NCBI RefSeq assembly: GCF_003344925.1
Contig: NZ_CP031188.1
Location: forward strand, 2,649,001 to 2,713,000
Source: Flavobacterium arcticum
GTDB lineage: Bacteria > Bacteroidota > Bacteroidia > Flavobacteriales > Flavobacteriaceae
DNA length: 64,000 nt
Reading direction: 5' to 3'
In this document: one piece after another, positions 55,307 to 64,000 of the stretch
Numbering within the stretch: position 1 is the first letter of the stretch
Layout of the letters: every line of letters begins with the position of its first letter
Program-made: the position numbers and the translations under genes
The notes under the pieces: generated by a model
The model's input: the letters and a program-made list of their open reading frames with translations, nothing else
What the model was told of the DNA's origin: nothing
Database searches by the model: none

Positions 55307-56287
55307 ATGAGGGAAGTTGCTTTTATTAAACAAAATAAAGAAAAATGGCTTGAATTTGAGCAGGCTATTTTCGGTAAATCTAAAAAAAATCCTGATGAGT
55401 TAGCTAATCTCTACATTCATTTGGTTAACGATCTCTCCTACGCACAAAGTTACTACCCTAAAAGCAAGACGGTTACCTACTTAAATCATCTCGCTTCTAT
55501 TACTTATCAAAAGATATATAAAACCAAAAGAGAAGAAACTAATAGGATAGTTTATTTTTTTAAAACCGAAGCTCCGCTTATTGTTTATCAAAACAGGCGA
55601 TATGTACTGTATGCTTTTATACTTTTCTTTTTGTTTGTAGGTATTGGGGCAATCTCTGCTGCTAACGATGGCTCTTTTGTACGCCTTATTATGGGCGATT
55701 ATTATGTAAACATGACACTAGAGAATATAGAAAACGGTAACCCTGTGGCTGTATATAAAAGTGGGAGTAACTGGGGTAGCGCCTTTGTCATTACACTAAA
55801 TAATCTTAAAGTAGGTCTTCTTTCTTTTGCATCAGGCATATTTGCAGGGTTTGGTACTGGCTTTGTATTATTAAAAAACTGTATTATGCTGGGGTCTTTT
55901 CAATACTTTTTTTATGAACAAGGTGTCTTTTGGGAAAGTGTAAGAGGAATATGGATACACGGTGCTATGGAAATTTTTGCCATAGTTATAGAAGCTGCTG
56001 CAGGTTTTGTACTAGGTGCATCAATACTGTTCCCAAAAACATATTCGCGAGTGGCTTCGCTTAAAATAGGTTTTAAAAACGGACTAAAAATAGTACTTAG
56101 CACTATGCCATTCACCTTTGCGGCTGGTATGCTAGAAGGCTTTGTTACCCGCTACTCTCCAGATATGCCTCGTATACTTAATATTTTTATTATCCTGTTT
56201 ACTTTATCGCTTATATCTTGGTATTTCTTGATATACCCATTTGTTGTAAACAAAAAAATTAATAAAGCGAATGTTTCAACTTTATAA
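55307..56287 (+). CDS. Stage II sporulation protein M (SpoIIM)-like membrane protein
   Basis: A 326-residue inner-membrane protein of the SpoIIM/DUF95 family, with about seven helices. The N-terminal cytoplasmic part (about 1-100) has KNPDELANLYIHLVNDL; the membrane part contains NNLKVGLLSFASGIFAGFGT, GIWIHGAMEIFAIVIEAAAG, the most typical family segment. It is present in many non-sporulating bacteria; the name does not imply sporulation here. It leads a long plus-strand operon and overlaps the next gene by 17 bases. Confidence 0.9.
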   Translation: MREVAFIKQNKEKWLEFEQAIFGKSKKNPDELANLYIHLVNDLSYAQSYYPKSKTVTYLNHLASITYQKIYKTKREETNRIVYFFKTEAPLIVYQNRRYVLYAFILFFLFVGIGAISAANDGSFVRLIMGDYYVNMTLENIENGNPVAVYKSGSNWGSAFVITLNNLKVGLLSFASGIFAGFGTGFVLLKNCIMLGSFQYFFYEQGVFWESVRGIWIHGAMEIFAIVIEAAAGFVLGASILFPKTYSRVASLKIGFKNGLKIVLSTMPFTFAAGMLEGFVTRYSPDMPRILNIFIILFTLSLISWYFLIYPFVVNKKINKANVSTL

Positions 56288-57218
56288 AAAAAGAAACTTT
56301 AACGACCTTATCAACGATACCTTTATCTTTTTTAGACTAATGGGTAAAAATTTTTTTGGTAACTATATTAAAATTGTAGGAGGTTTTTTATTAGTCTTGC
56401 TTTTACTTGTATATCTAGTAGGAAATGTTTTTTTTGAGAATATGTTTGGGGGTATGCAAAACTACGAACAGCAACAAATGCTCTCCAAGTATTTTGATGA
56501 TAATGTGGTTTACTTTATTATTGCAGGTGGTTTTTGTGCTTTACTAATACTTTTTATATCGGCAATTACTTATGCTTTTCCTATAGTTTATTTAAAACTA
56601 ATGGAAAATAATAATAATAATAATAACGCTCCAAAAACAACTGACATTATAAAAGGGTTGAAAAAAAGTATAGGTAAGCTTATTGTTTTTTTACTATTAT
56701 CAACCATAACTTTTTTACCTATAGGCTTATTATTAGGAAGTTTATGTGTATTACTAATGGTAATATTAATAGGTTTCCCTATAGCAATTGTAATATTTGC
56801 AGCACTTAGTTGTTGGATATCATTATCACTTTACGATTATCTTAATAATGATAATGGCTATTTTACAGCTATGAAAAATGGAATCAATATTATGTTTTCA
56901 AAATTTTGGGTGCATATCGGTACTACAGCTATTTTTTATATTATAGCCTATGTTATACAAGGGGCTATATTTTTATTATTCTATACAATAGGCGGAGCCA
57001 TAACCATGATGAATATAGAACCTGGTAATAATCAAGATACATTTTCGACATTAGGCATATTAATGTTACTTAGCCTTATAATATCTACCTTAGTTGCTTA
57101 CTTTCTAAATAATTTAATCATGATAAGCCAAGGCGTTATTTATTATAGCGGTAGAGAGGCAAACGAAAATAATTCGCTACAAGCAGATATCGATTTAATA
57201 GGAACAGACTTTGAATAA
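56271..57218 (+). CDS. Polytopic membrane protein, unknown function
   Basis: A 315-residue protein with about six to seven membrane helices (near 25-50, 78-105, 135-190, 215-245 and 260-285). I do not recognise a named family. A run of seven Asn residues (about 112-118) is encoded by six AAT codons plus AAC (56607-56627), a trinucleotide repeat that can change length without breaking the frame. Residues before the first helix read FNDLINDTFIFFRLMGKNFF. It lies between SpoIIM (17-base overlap) and the DUF4129 protein (8-base overlap), so it is translated with the MoxR-type cluster and probably belongs to the same membrane complex. Confidence 0.75.
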   Translation: MFQLYKKRNFNDLINDTFIFFRLMGKNFFGNYIKIVGGFLLVLLLLVYLVGNVFFENMFGGMQNYEQQQMLSKYFDDNVVYFIIAGGFCALLILFISAITYAFPIVYLKLMENNNNNNNAPKTTDIIKGLKKSIGKLIVFLLLSTITFLPIGLLLGSLCVLLMVILIGFPIAIVIFAALSCWISLSLYDYLNNDNGYFTAMKNGINIMFSKFWVHIGTTAIFYIIAYVIQGAIFLLFYTIGGAITMMNIEPGNNQDTFSTLGILMLLSLIISTLVAYFLNNLIMISQGVIYYSGREANENNSLQADIDLIGTDFE

Positions 57219-57957
57219 AATAGCCATATATCTGCTACTCTTAGCAACGCCTATACTCTATGCCAACCCTGTAGTACAAACTACCGTAGGCACGGAAGTA
57301 ATAGCTGTTACACCTGTGACAGACACAACATTTGTATATGCACAACGCGAATTTAAAGAGAACTTTAGAGATAATTATACCGACGACGATTTTCAATATG
57401 AAACCAAAACACAGGCAAAAAATGCTTGGGATCGTTTTTGGGAAGCAGTCTGGAACTTTTTACGAGATCTTTTCGGAGGAGGAAACAAGTCAGAAGGCTC
57501 TGGAATAGGGTCATTTTTAACTTATTTAGTAGCTGGTGCAGTAGTTATATTTGCTGTATATATGATAGTGCGTGCTATATTAGACAAGGAAAGTGTATGG
57601 ATATTTGGAAAATCACGTAAAAAAATTGCTATACAGGATATTGACGGAGAAGACATACACCAAATGGATTTCCCCATACTAATAGAAGAAACTGTACAAC
57701 AAGGCAATTATAGGCTTGCGATACGCTACTATTATTTATGGTTGCTTAAAGAGCTCTCTGAGCGCGAAATTATACAATGGCATTATGATAAAACCAACTC
57801 TGACTACGCCTACGAAATAAAGAAAGAAAGCCTTAAAAAACAGTTTGAATACCTCTCTTATGTTTATGATTATAGTTGGTATGGCGAATTTCCAATAAAC
57901 GAAAGTGCTTTTACAAAAGTACGAATGGCTTTTCGTGAAACCTTAAATACGCTATAG
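57211..57957 (+). CDS. DUF4129 membrane protein
   Basis: A 248-residue protein with a signal-like N-terminus, one membrane helix (about 98-117) and a cytoplasmic C-terminal DUF4129 domain (about 150-248). The typical family segment is present: GNYRLAIRYYYLWLLKELSE, then WHYDKTNSDYAYE and YDYSWYGEFPI. DUF4129 is often linked to transglutaminase-like proteins and to MoxR/DUF58 clusters. The start codon is TTG inside the end of the previous gene. The next gene starts 2 bases after its stop. Confidence 0.85.
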   Translation: MNKIAIYLLLLATPILYANPVVQTTVGTEVIAVTPVTDTTFVYAQREFKENFRDNYTDDDFQYETKTQAKNAWDRFWEAVWNFLRDLFGGGNKSEGSGIGSFLTYLVAGAVVIFAVYMIVRAILDKESVWIFGKSRKKIAIQDIDGEDIHQMDFPILIEETVQQGNYRLAIRYYYLWLLKELSEREIIQWHYDKTNSDYAYEIKKESLKKQFEYLSYVYDYSWYGEFPINESAFTKVRMAFRETLNTL

Positions 57958-57959
57958 TA

Positions 57960-59147
57960 ATGAACAAACAACTCACCCTATATATCGTATTACTTGTTGT
58001 CTTAATAGGAGCAATAATAGCTATTGATGCTGCTAAACCAAAACCTATAGACTGGACTCCTAGTTATAAAATAAAAGACAAAAAACCTTTAGGACTTTAT
58101 GTGTTTGATAAAGAAATAGACGCATTATTTGAAGGGCAGGAAGTAGAAAAATTCAACATAACGCCCTATGAATTTCTTGACACAAATTATGATTATGACG
58201 TTAAAGATTATACTGCAAAAGGTACATTTATAAACATTAGCGAAAAGAATGAAATTGACGAAGAATCGATAGCAGAGCTAATGTACTATGCCGAGTATGG
58301 AAATACGGTTTTCATGAGTATGAAATCGTTTCCGCAAGTGTTACTAGATACACTAAAAGTAACGACTGAAACAAGCTATTACTTTAAAGATTCACTTAGC
58401 GTATATATCGCTAAATCAACTTCAAAACCTACAAAATACTATTTTGACGAAGGAGTTGGTTTCACCCACTTCTCTAGTATCGACACACTTACTACAACCG
58501 TTTTAGGTTATCAAGAATACTTTGATAAAAAACAAGCTAACTATATACGCGTTCCCTATGGCAACGGTAGTTTCTTACTGCATACACAACCTGCAACATT
58601 TAGTAATTTTTACTTGCTTAAAGATAATTATTATGAGTATACCCAAAGTGTACTATCTTATATACCAGAGGATAACATTTACTGGAATACTGGCTATAAT
58701 GAGCGTCTTTCAGGATCATCATTACGATACTTGCTAAGTCAGCCTGGGTTTAAATCGGCATATTATATAGGGTTAATAGCCATATTAATTTTTATGATAT
58801 TTAATGCCAAACGAAAACAGCGTATTGTACCAGAAATACCCCCCGTTAGAAATACCACAGTAGATTTTGCAAAAACGATAGGTAACCTCTATTATCAAGA
58901 AGGTAACCATCATACTATAATCGAAAAGAAAATTATTTATTTTCTAGAAAAAATGCGGACAGATTATCTTATAGAAACCCACACTCTGGACGAGGCATTT
59001 ATCGAAAAAACGCACCTAAAAACAGGCAAACCCGTTGAGGATATTGAAAAAGCAGTACATTTAATCAAAAAATATAGGCATCAGTTTGAAAGCACTGAAG
59101 CAGAAGTAATAGCCATAAATAAAGCAATCGAAAAACTACGATTATGA
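57960..59147 (+). CDS. DUF4350-like membrane protein
   Basis: A 395-residue protein with an N-terminal signal anchor (about 5-24), an extracytoplasmic DUF4350-like domain (about 40-240) and a second membrane helix (about 262-280), then a cytoplasmic tail (about 285-395) with EGNHHTIIEKKIIYFLEKM. The combination and its place between DUF4129 and MoxR is a standard part of Bacteroidota MoxR-DUF58 clusters. The 3' end overlaps moxR by four bases (ATGA). No catalytic motif was recognised. Confidence 0.82.
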   Translation: MNKQLTLYIVLLVVLIGAIIAIDAAKPKPIDWTPSYKIKDKKPLGLYVFDKEIDALFEGQEVEKFNITPYEFLDTNYDYDVKDYTAKGTFINISEKNEIDEESIAELMYYAEYGNTVFMSMKSFPQVLLDTLKVTTETSYYFKDSLSVYIAKSTSKPTKYYFDEGVGFTHFSSIDTLTTTVLGYQEYFDKKQANYIRVPYGNGSFLLHTQPATFSNFYLLKDNYYEYTQSVLSYIPEDNIYWNTGYNERLSGSSLRYLLSQPGFKSAYYIGLIAILIFMIFNAKRKQRIVPEIPPVRNTTVDFAKTIGNLYYQEGNHHTIIEKKIIYFLEKMRTDYLIETHTLDEAFIEKTHLKTGKPVEDIEKAVHLIKKYRHQFESTEAEVIAINKAIEKLRL

Positions 59148-60226
59148 CAGAATTTGAAAACAATAATTCGGAAAACACTAACCCAGAAGGGCAAAATACG
59201 GAGCATATAAATATAGATTCAACTAGTCCCGTAACTAACGAACAGGAAAGTGATAACCTCAACTTTCAGTCACGGTTAGATCTCGAAGCATTGCAAAATA
59301 GTATTGTGGCAATAAAACAAGAGATAAACTCGGTAATTGTAGGACAACATAAAATGATCGATCAGCTTTTAGTAGCAATACTTGCCAATGGGCATGTATT
59401 ACTAGAAGGTGTACCGGGTGTGGCAAAAACCATTACTGCGAAGTTACTTTCTAAAACATTATCGCTCGATTTTAGCAGAATACAATTTACACCAGATCTT
59501 ATGCCTTCGGATATCTTAGGTACATCGGTATTTGATATGTCTAAATCTACTTTCGATTTTAAAAAAGGACCTATATTCTCTAATTTTATATTAATTGATG
59601 AGATTAACCGTGCTCCTGCCAAAACACAAGCTGCATTGTTTGAGGTAATGGAGGAACGCCAAATAACCGTAGAAGGTGCAACCTATCAAATGGAAGCTCC
59701 TTTTTTAACCATTGCCACACAAAACCCTATAGAACAAGAAGGTACATACCGACTACCCGAAGCACAACTTGATCGTTTTTTATTCAAAATTACTATCGAT
59801 TATCCTAACCTTGAAGAGGAAGTAGCTATACTACAAAGAGAGAATGTACTACAAGACAAAAACAAACTTCAAGATATAAAAGCTATATTTTCGCAACAAG
59901 ATATAATTAAATATCAAGCATTAGTAAAACAAATTGTTATAGAGCCTCAGCTACTTGAGTATATCGCTAAGATTGTAACTAACACGCGCGAAAATGTATT
60001 TTTATATTTAGGCGCATCACCTCGTGCTTCTATCGCGATACTAAATGCAGCAAAAGGTTATGCAGCATTAAGAGGTAGAGACTTTGTAACCCCAGAGGAT
60101 ATTAAAGACGCTGCCATACCTGTATTACAACACCGTGTAGTGGTAGCGCCAGAACGTGAAATGGAAGGAGTTGCAAGCCCAGAAATAATAAAGCAAATAA
60201 TTGATACTGTAGAAATACCTCGTTAA
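59144..60226 (+). CDS. MoxR-family AAA+ ATPase
   Basis: A 360-residue cytoplasmic AAA+ chaperone-like ATPase. A ~40-residue acidic, Asn/Glu/Ser-rich N-terminal tail precedes the ATPase core. Walker A is EGVPGVAKTITAK (about 87-99), Walker B is LIDEINRAPAKTQAALFEVM (about 148-167) and sensor 1 lies in TIATQNPIEQEGTYRLPEAQ; the arginine finger region is LDRFLFKI. MoxR proteins act with partner proteins carrying VWA or DUF58 domains to mature or assemble complexes. The DUF58 gene starts in its stop codon (TAATG), so the pair is translationally coupled. Confidence 0.95.
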   Translation: MTEFENNNSENTNPEGQNTEHINIDSTSPVTNEQESDNLNFQSRLDLEALQNSIVAIKQEINSVIVGQHKMIDQLLVAILANGHVLLEGVPGVAKTITAKLLSKTLSLDFSRIQFTPDLMPSDILGTSVFDMSKSTFDFKKGPIFSNFILIDEINRAPAKTQAALFEVMEERQITVEGATYQMEAPFLTIATQNPIEQEGTYRLPEAQLDRFLFKITIDYPNLEEEVAILQRENVLQDKNKLQDIKAIFSQQDIIKYQALVKQIVIEPQLLEYIAKIVTNTRENVFLYLGASPRASIAILNAAKGYAALRGRDFVTPEDIKDAAIPVLQHRVVVAPEREMEGVASPEIIKQIIDTVEIPR

Positions 60227-61557
60227 TGAAGTTTTTTAAGAGCATATATCTCAACAATTTCTTTTTCTATGTGGTTTCGGGCATTATAGCAGGATTTATT
60301 ATGGCTTATTTTTTTCCTGTGCTATATAACGCAATGTGGCTATTAGTATATATATATTTAGCCTTTGTGTTTATAGATATATTGCTACTTTTTGTTAGTA
60401 ACCAAAAATTAAAAGCATCAAGAGAAACGGTCGAAAAATTTTCTAACGGCGACAATAATAGCGTTACAATAAAAATAGAAAACAGCTATTCTTTTGCAAT
60501 TAATGTAAAGGTTATAGATGAAATACCTATACAATTTCAAATACGTGACTTTAATATAAAGCGAAAAATAAAAGCAAATAGTAACGACAATTTTCAGTAC
60601 ACCTTGCGTCCTTTAGAGCGTGGTGAGTATTACTTTGGTAGGCTCAATATATATGTTGCCTCTCCCCTGCACTTAGTTTCTCGTAGGTTTATTTCTGGCG
60701 AAGGGGAAATGGTACCTACCTACCCATCCTACATACAGCTACGCAAGTATGACCTTATTGCTTTTTCTAACCAATTATTTCAGTATGGACTGAAAAAAAT
60801 AAGGAAATTGGGGCATACTATGGAGTTTGAACAAATTAAAGAATATGTATCGGGCGATGACATACGTACCATAAACTGGAAGGCTACCGCCAAGAAAAAC
60901 CAATTGATGGTAAACCAGTTTCAGGATGAGAAATCGCAAAGCGTATATATGGCTATAGATAAAGGTAGGGTTATGAAAATGCCGTTTGAAGGACTTAGCT
61001 TACTAGATTATGCTATAAACGCTACTTTAGTACTTAGTAATGTTATCTTAAAAAAACAGGACAAAGCAGGAATGTTTGCTTTTTCTAAAAAGATAGAGAA
61101 CCGTGTGGCTGCCGAAAGGCGTACTTCGCAAATGCAGCGAATACTGGAAAACCTATACAATATTAAAACTGACTTTTTTGAGAGCGATTATAGCAGGCTG
61201 TATGCTGATATTAAGAAGAATATCACGCAACGAAGCTTAATATTACTATATACCAATTTTGAAACATTAGACGGACTTAACAGACAATTACCATACCTGA
61301 AAGGAATAGCCAAAAGTCACTTACTGGTAGTCGTGTTTTTTGAAAACACAGAACTTGAGGAACTTATCAATAAAAAAGCTGATAATATACAAGAAGTATA
61401 TGACCAAGTGATTGCAGAAAAATTTGCCTTTGAAAAAAGACTTATCGTAAATGAGCTAAAAAAATATGGCATATATTCGGTATTAACCAAGCCCGAGAAC
61501 CTGACTATAGACAGTATTAACAAATATCTCGAAATTAAAGCAAGAGGAATACTCTAA
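60226..61557 (+). CDS. DUF58-domain protein
   Basis: A 443-residue protein with two N-terminal membrane helices (about 10-60), a beta-rich extracytoplasmic or stalk part (about 65-170) and a cytoplasmic DUF58/VWA-like domain. The family signature is YVSGDDIRTINWKATAKKNQ (about 208-227), followed by VYMAIDKGRVM. It is the obligate partner of the upstream MoxR ATPase by gene order and overlap. The start codon shares its first base with the moxR stop. Confidence 0.93.
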   Translation: MKFFKSIYLNNFFFYVVSGIIAGFIMAYFFPVLYNAMWLLVYIYLAFVFIDILLLFVSNQKLKASRETVEKFSNGDNNSVTIKIENSYSFAINVKVIDEIPIQFQIRDFNIKRKIKANSNDNFQYTLRPLERGEYYFGRLNIYVASPLHLVSRRFISGEGEMVPTYPSYIQLRKYDLIAFSNQLFQYGLKKIRKLGHTMEFEQIKEYVSGDDIRTINWKATAKKNQLMVNQFQDEKSQSVYMAIDKGRVMKMPFEGLSLLDYAINATLVLSNVILKKQDKAGMFAFSKKIENRVAAERRTSQMQRILENLYNIKTDFFESDYSRLYADIKKNITQRSLILLYTNFETLDGLNRQLPYLKGIAKSHLLVVVFFENTELEELINKKADNIQEVYDQVIAEKFAFEKRLIVNELKKYGIYSVLTKPENLTIDSINKYLEIKARGIL

Positions 61558-61580
61558 ATTTATATTAATCATGAATAAGT

Positions 61581-62609
61581 ATGGCGCAACGCAATACGGC
61601 ATATATAGATAAATTAAATATAGGACTAATGTTTGTAGCATTACTCCCCGCTATTTTACTGCCGTTTGAGCTTTTTCTTTTTGTATATGCCATACTAGGT
61701 CCTTTACACTACCTCACAGAGATAAACTGGTTGCATAAAAAGCAATACTTTACCAGTCATAAATATGATTATCTAGGTATCATTGTCTTTATATTGGCAG
61801 TAGGCTTACTTGTATTCTTTCACTCAAAATACAAGTTTATTATACCTATTTTAATATTTATCACTTTTGGAGCTTCTTTATCGATGGTACTATTTAAAAG
61901 TATAGGCAAAAAGCTTATCACAGTAATTAGCTGTGTTATTTTAGGCGGAGTGCTTTTCTATTTCTTTCGCGAACATTTCAGGATAATCTTTTCTATATTA
62001 CTCCCCACTATAGTACATGTATTTATATTTACGGGAATGTTTATCTTGGTAGGTGCATTACGCTCTAATAGTAGTGTAGCTTTATTATCACTCATTACAT
62101 TTATTGCCTGCTCAGTAGTAACCTTTCTAATCCCCCCTACTTTCAGTTTCTCCAGCATCTCAGAATATATTTATGGTAATTATTCAAGCTTCCGAAACAT
62201 TAATAGAATACTCATGCGGTTCTTTAGCTTTATTCATGTAGATGATATCCGTACTAGCTACACCAATACTTCTTATATAAAAGAGGGTGATTTAACATTG
62301 TTTTTTTCTGATAATGGTGTTAGAGTTATGCGATTTATTGCTTTTGCTTACACATATCATTACCTCAATTGGTTTTCTAAGACCTCAATTATACAGTGGC
62401 ACAATACAAAAAAAAGAAACCTAATTTTTATTATTGCAATCTGGATAATTTCTGTTTTACTGTACCTTTACAACTATAAAACGGGGTTAAAATGGCTTTA
62501 CATATTAAGTCTTGGTCATGTATTACTCGAATTCCCTTTAAACTTTAGGAGCTTTATAGAAGTAAAGAAACAAGTATCTTTAAAAATATTTAATTACAAA
62601 CAATCGTAA
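61581..62609 (+). CDS. Polytopic membrane protein with membrane-embedded histidines, unknown function
   Basis: A 342-residue protein with about nine to ten hydrophobic helices. I do not recognise its family. Three helix-border segments carry histidines and acidic residues: GPLHYLTEINWLH (His43, Glu47, His52), AFAYTYHYLNWF (about residue 262) and LGHVLLEFPLNF (about residue 318). That pattern could bind a metal, as in membrane oxygenases or desaturases, but this is only a guess. It lies 23 bases after DUF58 and 11 bases before the SpoU gene, so it probably belongs to the same transcript. Confidence 0.7.
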   Translation: MAQRNTAYIDKLNIGLMFVALLPAILLPFELFLFVYAILGPLHYLTEINWLHKKQYFTSHKYDYLGIIVFILAVGLLVFFHSKYKFIIPILIFITFGASLSMVLFKSIGKKLITVISCVILGGVLFYFFREHFRIIFSILLPTIVHVFIFTGMFILVGALRSNSSVALLSLITFIACSVVTFLIPPTFSFSSISEYIYGNYSSFRNINRILMRFFSFIHVDDIRTSYTNTSYIKEGDLTLFFSDNGVRVMRFIAFAYTYHYLNWFSKTSIIQWHNTKKRNLIFIIAIWIISVLLYLYNYKTGLKWLYILSLGHVLLEFPLNFRSFIEVKKQVSLKIFNYKQS

Positions 62610-62620
62610 GAATAACTAAT

Positions 62621-63415
62621 TTGAAACAAATTACCAGTATACAAAATCCTTATATAAAACAACTTGTACAACTACAAGATAAAGCAAAAGCCCGCAAACA
62701 ATCGGGTACTTTTTTAATAGAAGGGCAACGCGAAATTATGCTTGCCACAAAAGGTGGCTATGAAATAGAAACAGTACTATTTGTACCAGAGTTGCTAAGT
62801 GAGGTAGAAGTAAGACAACTAGCAGGACGAACAGCAGAGTATATTGAAATATCGAAAGAAATATATCAAAAACTAGCCTACCGTGATACTACCGAAGGCG
62901 TTATTGCTGTTGCAAAATCAAAGGAGCTTAGTCTTGGCACATTACAATTAGGCAAAAACCCGCTTGTTGTAGTAGCCGAAGCTCCCGAAAAACCTGGTAA
63001 TATAGGCGCATTACTACGTACTGCCGATGCTGCGGGTGTAGATGCCGTTATTATAGCCAACCCAAAAGGCGATTTATACAACCCTAATATAATACGCTCT
63101 AGCGTAGGGTGTTTATTTACTAACAATATTGCTACAGGCGCTACAGAAGAAGTTATTGACTACCTTAAAAGCAATGCTATAAATATTTACTGTGCTACAT
63201 TGCAAAACTCAACATCTTACCATGTTCAGGATTATACTCTACCTACTGCACTAGTAGTAGGTACAGAGGCAACAGGGCTAACACAAGAGTGGCGCGATGC
63301 GGCAAAGCAAAACATTATTATACCTATGCATGGCGAAATCGACTCAATGAATGTATCAGTAGCTGCGGCTATACTTATTTTTGAAGCAAAACGACAAAGA
63401 GGTTTTAATCTGTAA
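62621..63415 (+). CDS. SpoU/TrmH-family RNA 2'-O-methyltransferase
   Basis: A 264-residue SPOUT enzyme that methylates ribose in rRNA or tRNA using S-adenosylmethionine. The N-terminal substrate-binding part has KARKQSGTFLIEGQREIMLA. The knotted catalytic domain shows motif 1 NIGALLRTADAAGVDAVI (with the catalytic Arg), motif 2 VVGTEATGLTQEW and motif 3 IPMHGEIDSMNVSVAAAI. The start is TTG, 11 bases after the preceding gene. The target RNA position cannot be read from the sequence. Confidence 0.95.
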   Translation: MKQITSIQNPYIKQLVQLQDKAKARKQSGTFLIEGQREIMLATKGGYEIETVLFVPELLSEVEVRQLAGRTAEYIEISKEIYQKLAYRDTTEGVIAVAKSKELSLGTLQLGKNPLVVVAEAPEKPGNIGALLRTADAAGVDAVIIANPKGDLYNPNIIRSSVGCLFTNNIATGATEEVIDYLKSNAINIYCATLQNSTSYHVQDYTLPTALVVGTEATGLTQEWRDAAKQNIIIPMHGEIDSMNVSVAAAILIFEAKRQRGFNL

Positions 63416-63438
63416 AAAGTATTAAATAGTACAGCAGT

Positions 63439-63966
63439 ATGCAATCTAAATTATTCTTCTTTTTTCTTATCCTTTTAACACTATCAGCATACTCCCAAAA
63501 AAATGAGGGTATTAATTGGGTTGAAGCGAGTATAAACGAAAAAATAAAACTCGCAATAACTATTACTGAATTTGAAAATAGATACAAAAAAGCCGATAGT
63601 ATAATAGATGTCATTGTAGATACCTGCCCTGACTTAAATACTGTAGCTACTCAATATTATTACTATAAAGGAATATGTTTCGAAAAAAAGAATGAGATGC
63701 TCAAGTTCAGAAGCATCGATTTTTCGGTGCGAAAGCGAATGTATTTTGCTATAGATGATGACTGGTTTGACCATAGCACTACCGTTAATAGCTTTGAACG
63801 CTCTTTCCCTGAGCAATCACAATACATAGAAGATTATTATGACGAAGAACGCGGTATAGAATTTGAAAGAATAATTATTTTCCCTCGAGATTTAGCCGAA
63901 CAATATGAATGGGATTTTTATTTTAAAGATAATAAACTGCATTCCATTATTTTTACCTGCGATTAA
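63439..63966 (+). CDS. Small secreted protein, unknown function
   Basis: A 175-residue exported protein with a signal peptide (MQSKLFFFFLILLTLSAYS). The mature part is rich in acidic and aromatic residues and includes one cysteine pair (VDTCPD and GICFEK) and a final Cys two residues from the end. No known domain was recognised. Its stop codon overlaps the start of the next gene (TAATG), so the two are translationally coupled. Confidence 0.65.
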   Translation: MQSKLFFFFLILLTLSAYSQKNEGINWVEASINEKIKLAITITEFENRYKKADSIIDVIVDTCPDLNTVATQYYYYKGICFEKKNEMLKFRSIDFSVRKRMYFAIDDDWFDHSTTVNSFERSFPEQSQYIEDYYDEERGIEFERIIIFPRDLAEQYEWDFYFKDNKLHSIIFTCD

Positions 63967-64000
63967 TGACTAAATCAAAAACATATTACAATCCTGTAAA
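63966..64000 (+). CDS. Start of a further gene, cut by the window end
   Basis: An ATG in the stop codon of the preceding gene opens a frame of 11 codons up to the window end, beginning MTKSKTYYNPV. It is too short to identify; the TAATG coupling suggests a real gene. Confidence 0.4.
   Translation, partial: MTKSKTYYNPV

Noticed and set aside
55307..56287. Sporulation gene (SpoIIM) as evidence for spore formation
   Set aside because: The family is widespread in non-spore formers and no other sporulation genes are present.
56607..56627. AAT microsatellite as a phase-variation switch
   Set aside because: The repeat unit is three bases long and in frame, so length changes add or remove Asn without switching the gene off.

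Overview
The window looks like one contiguous piece of a low-GC Bacteroidota chromosome, most likely from the family Flavobacteriaceae. The reasons are: several secreted proteins end in type IX secretion (T9SS) sorting domains of both type A and type B; exact or near-exact TAnnTTTG promoter -7 boxes lie upstream of many operons; leaders lack strong Shine-Dalgarno sequences; and the gene families are typical of flavobacteria (fused SecDF, a LUD gene beside ftsH, DUF1573, DUF6588, flavobacterial tail-fibre-like proteins). No rRNA, tRNA, insertion sequence, prophage or CRISPR array was seen. All genes appear intact apart from the two cut by the window edges.

Layout. 1-4609: end of ftsH, then a tight operon LUD - cdsA - psd - acyl-CoA-binding protein - exported superoxide dismutase, which joins membrane lipid synthesis to an envelope antioxidant. 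4722-7395: a YD-repeat-like lipoprotein, then a TetR regulator with a 26-bp operator over its own promoter, then a peroxiredoxin-like lipoprotein. 7497-12066: valS, a DUF1573 protein and a class I aminotransferase. 12204-18416: a 2070-residue T9SS surface protein made of about 14 copies of a ~95-residue module; its 3' two-thirds are much richer in GC than its 5' end. 18723-22178: folE, cysS, yidD, lgt. 22259-24177: ExbB-ExbD-TonB operon. 24334-32450: secDF, mdh, a DUF6588-like protein, gyrB, a small membrane protein and a GreA-like factor. 32517-37326: a TPR protein plus an outer-membrane beta-barrel.

37505-51339 is a surface-glycan region. It holds ftsE, two GT-C type polytopic transferases, five soluble glycosyltransferases (one resembling dolichyl-phosphate mannosyltransferase), an FdtA-type sugar 3,4-ketoisomerase, an oligosaccharide flippase and a FemAB/GNAT-like transferase. 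Inside it sits a two-gene unit for a tail-fibre-like protein and a T9SS subtilase whose catalytic Asp position holds Glu. 51496-53940 encodes a second T9SS type B protein carrying the same ~95-residue module as the giant protein.

53941-63415 carries a TRIC-type channel and an RDD protein on the minus strand, divergent from SpoIIM - membrane protein - DUF4129 - DUF4350 - MoxR - DUF58 - membrane protein - SpoU methyltransferase. The window ends with a small secreted protein and the first codons of another gene.

The most distinctive signals are the TetR/peroxiredoxin switch, the compositional mosaic inside the giant adhesin, the module shared by two T9SS proteins, the Asp-to-Glu subtilase, and a 10-bp palindrome found in three separate promoter regions. 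All assignments come from reading the sequence by eye; no database search was run.
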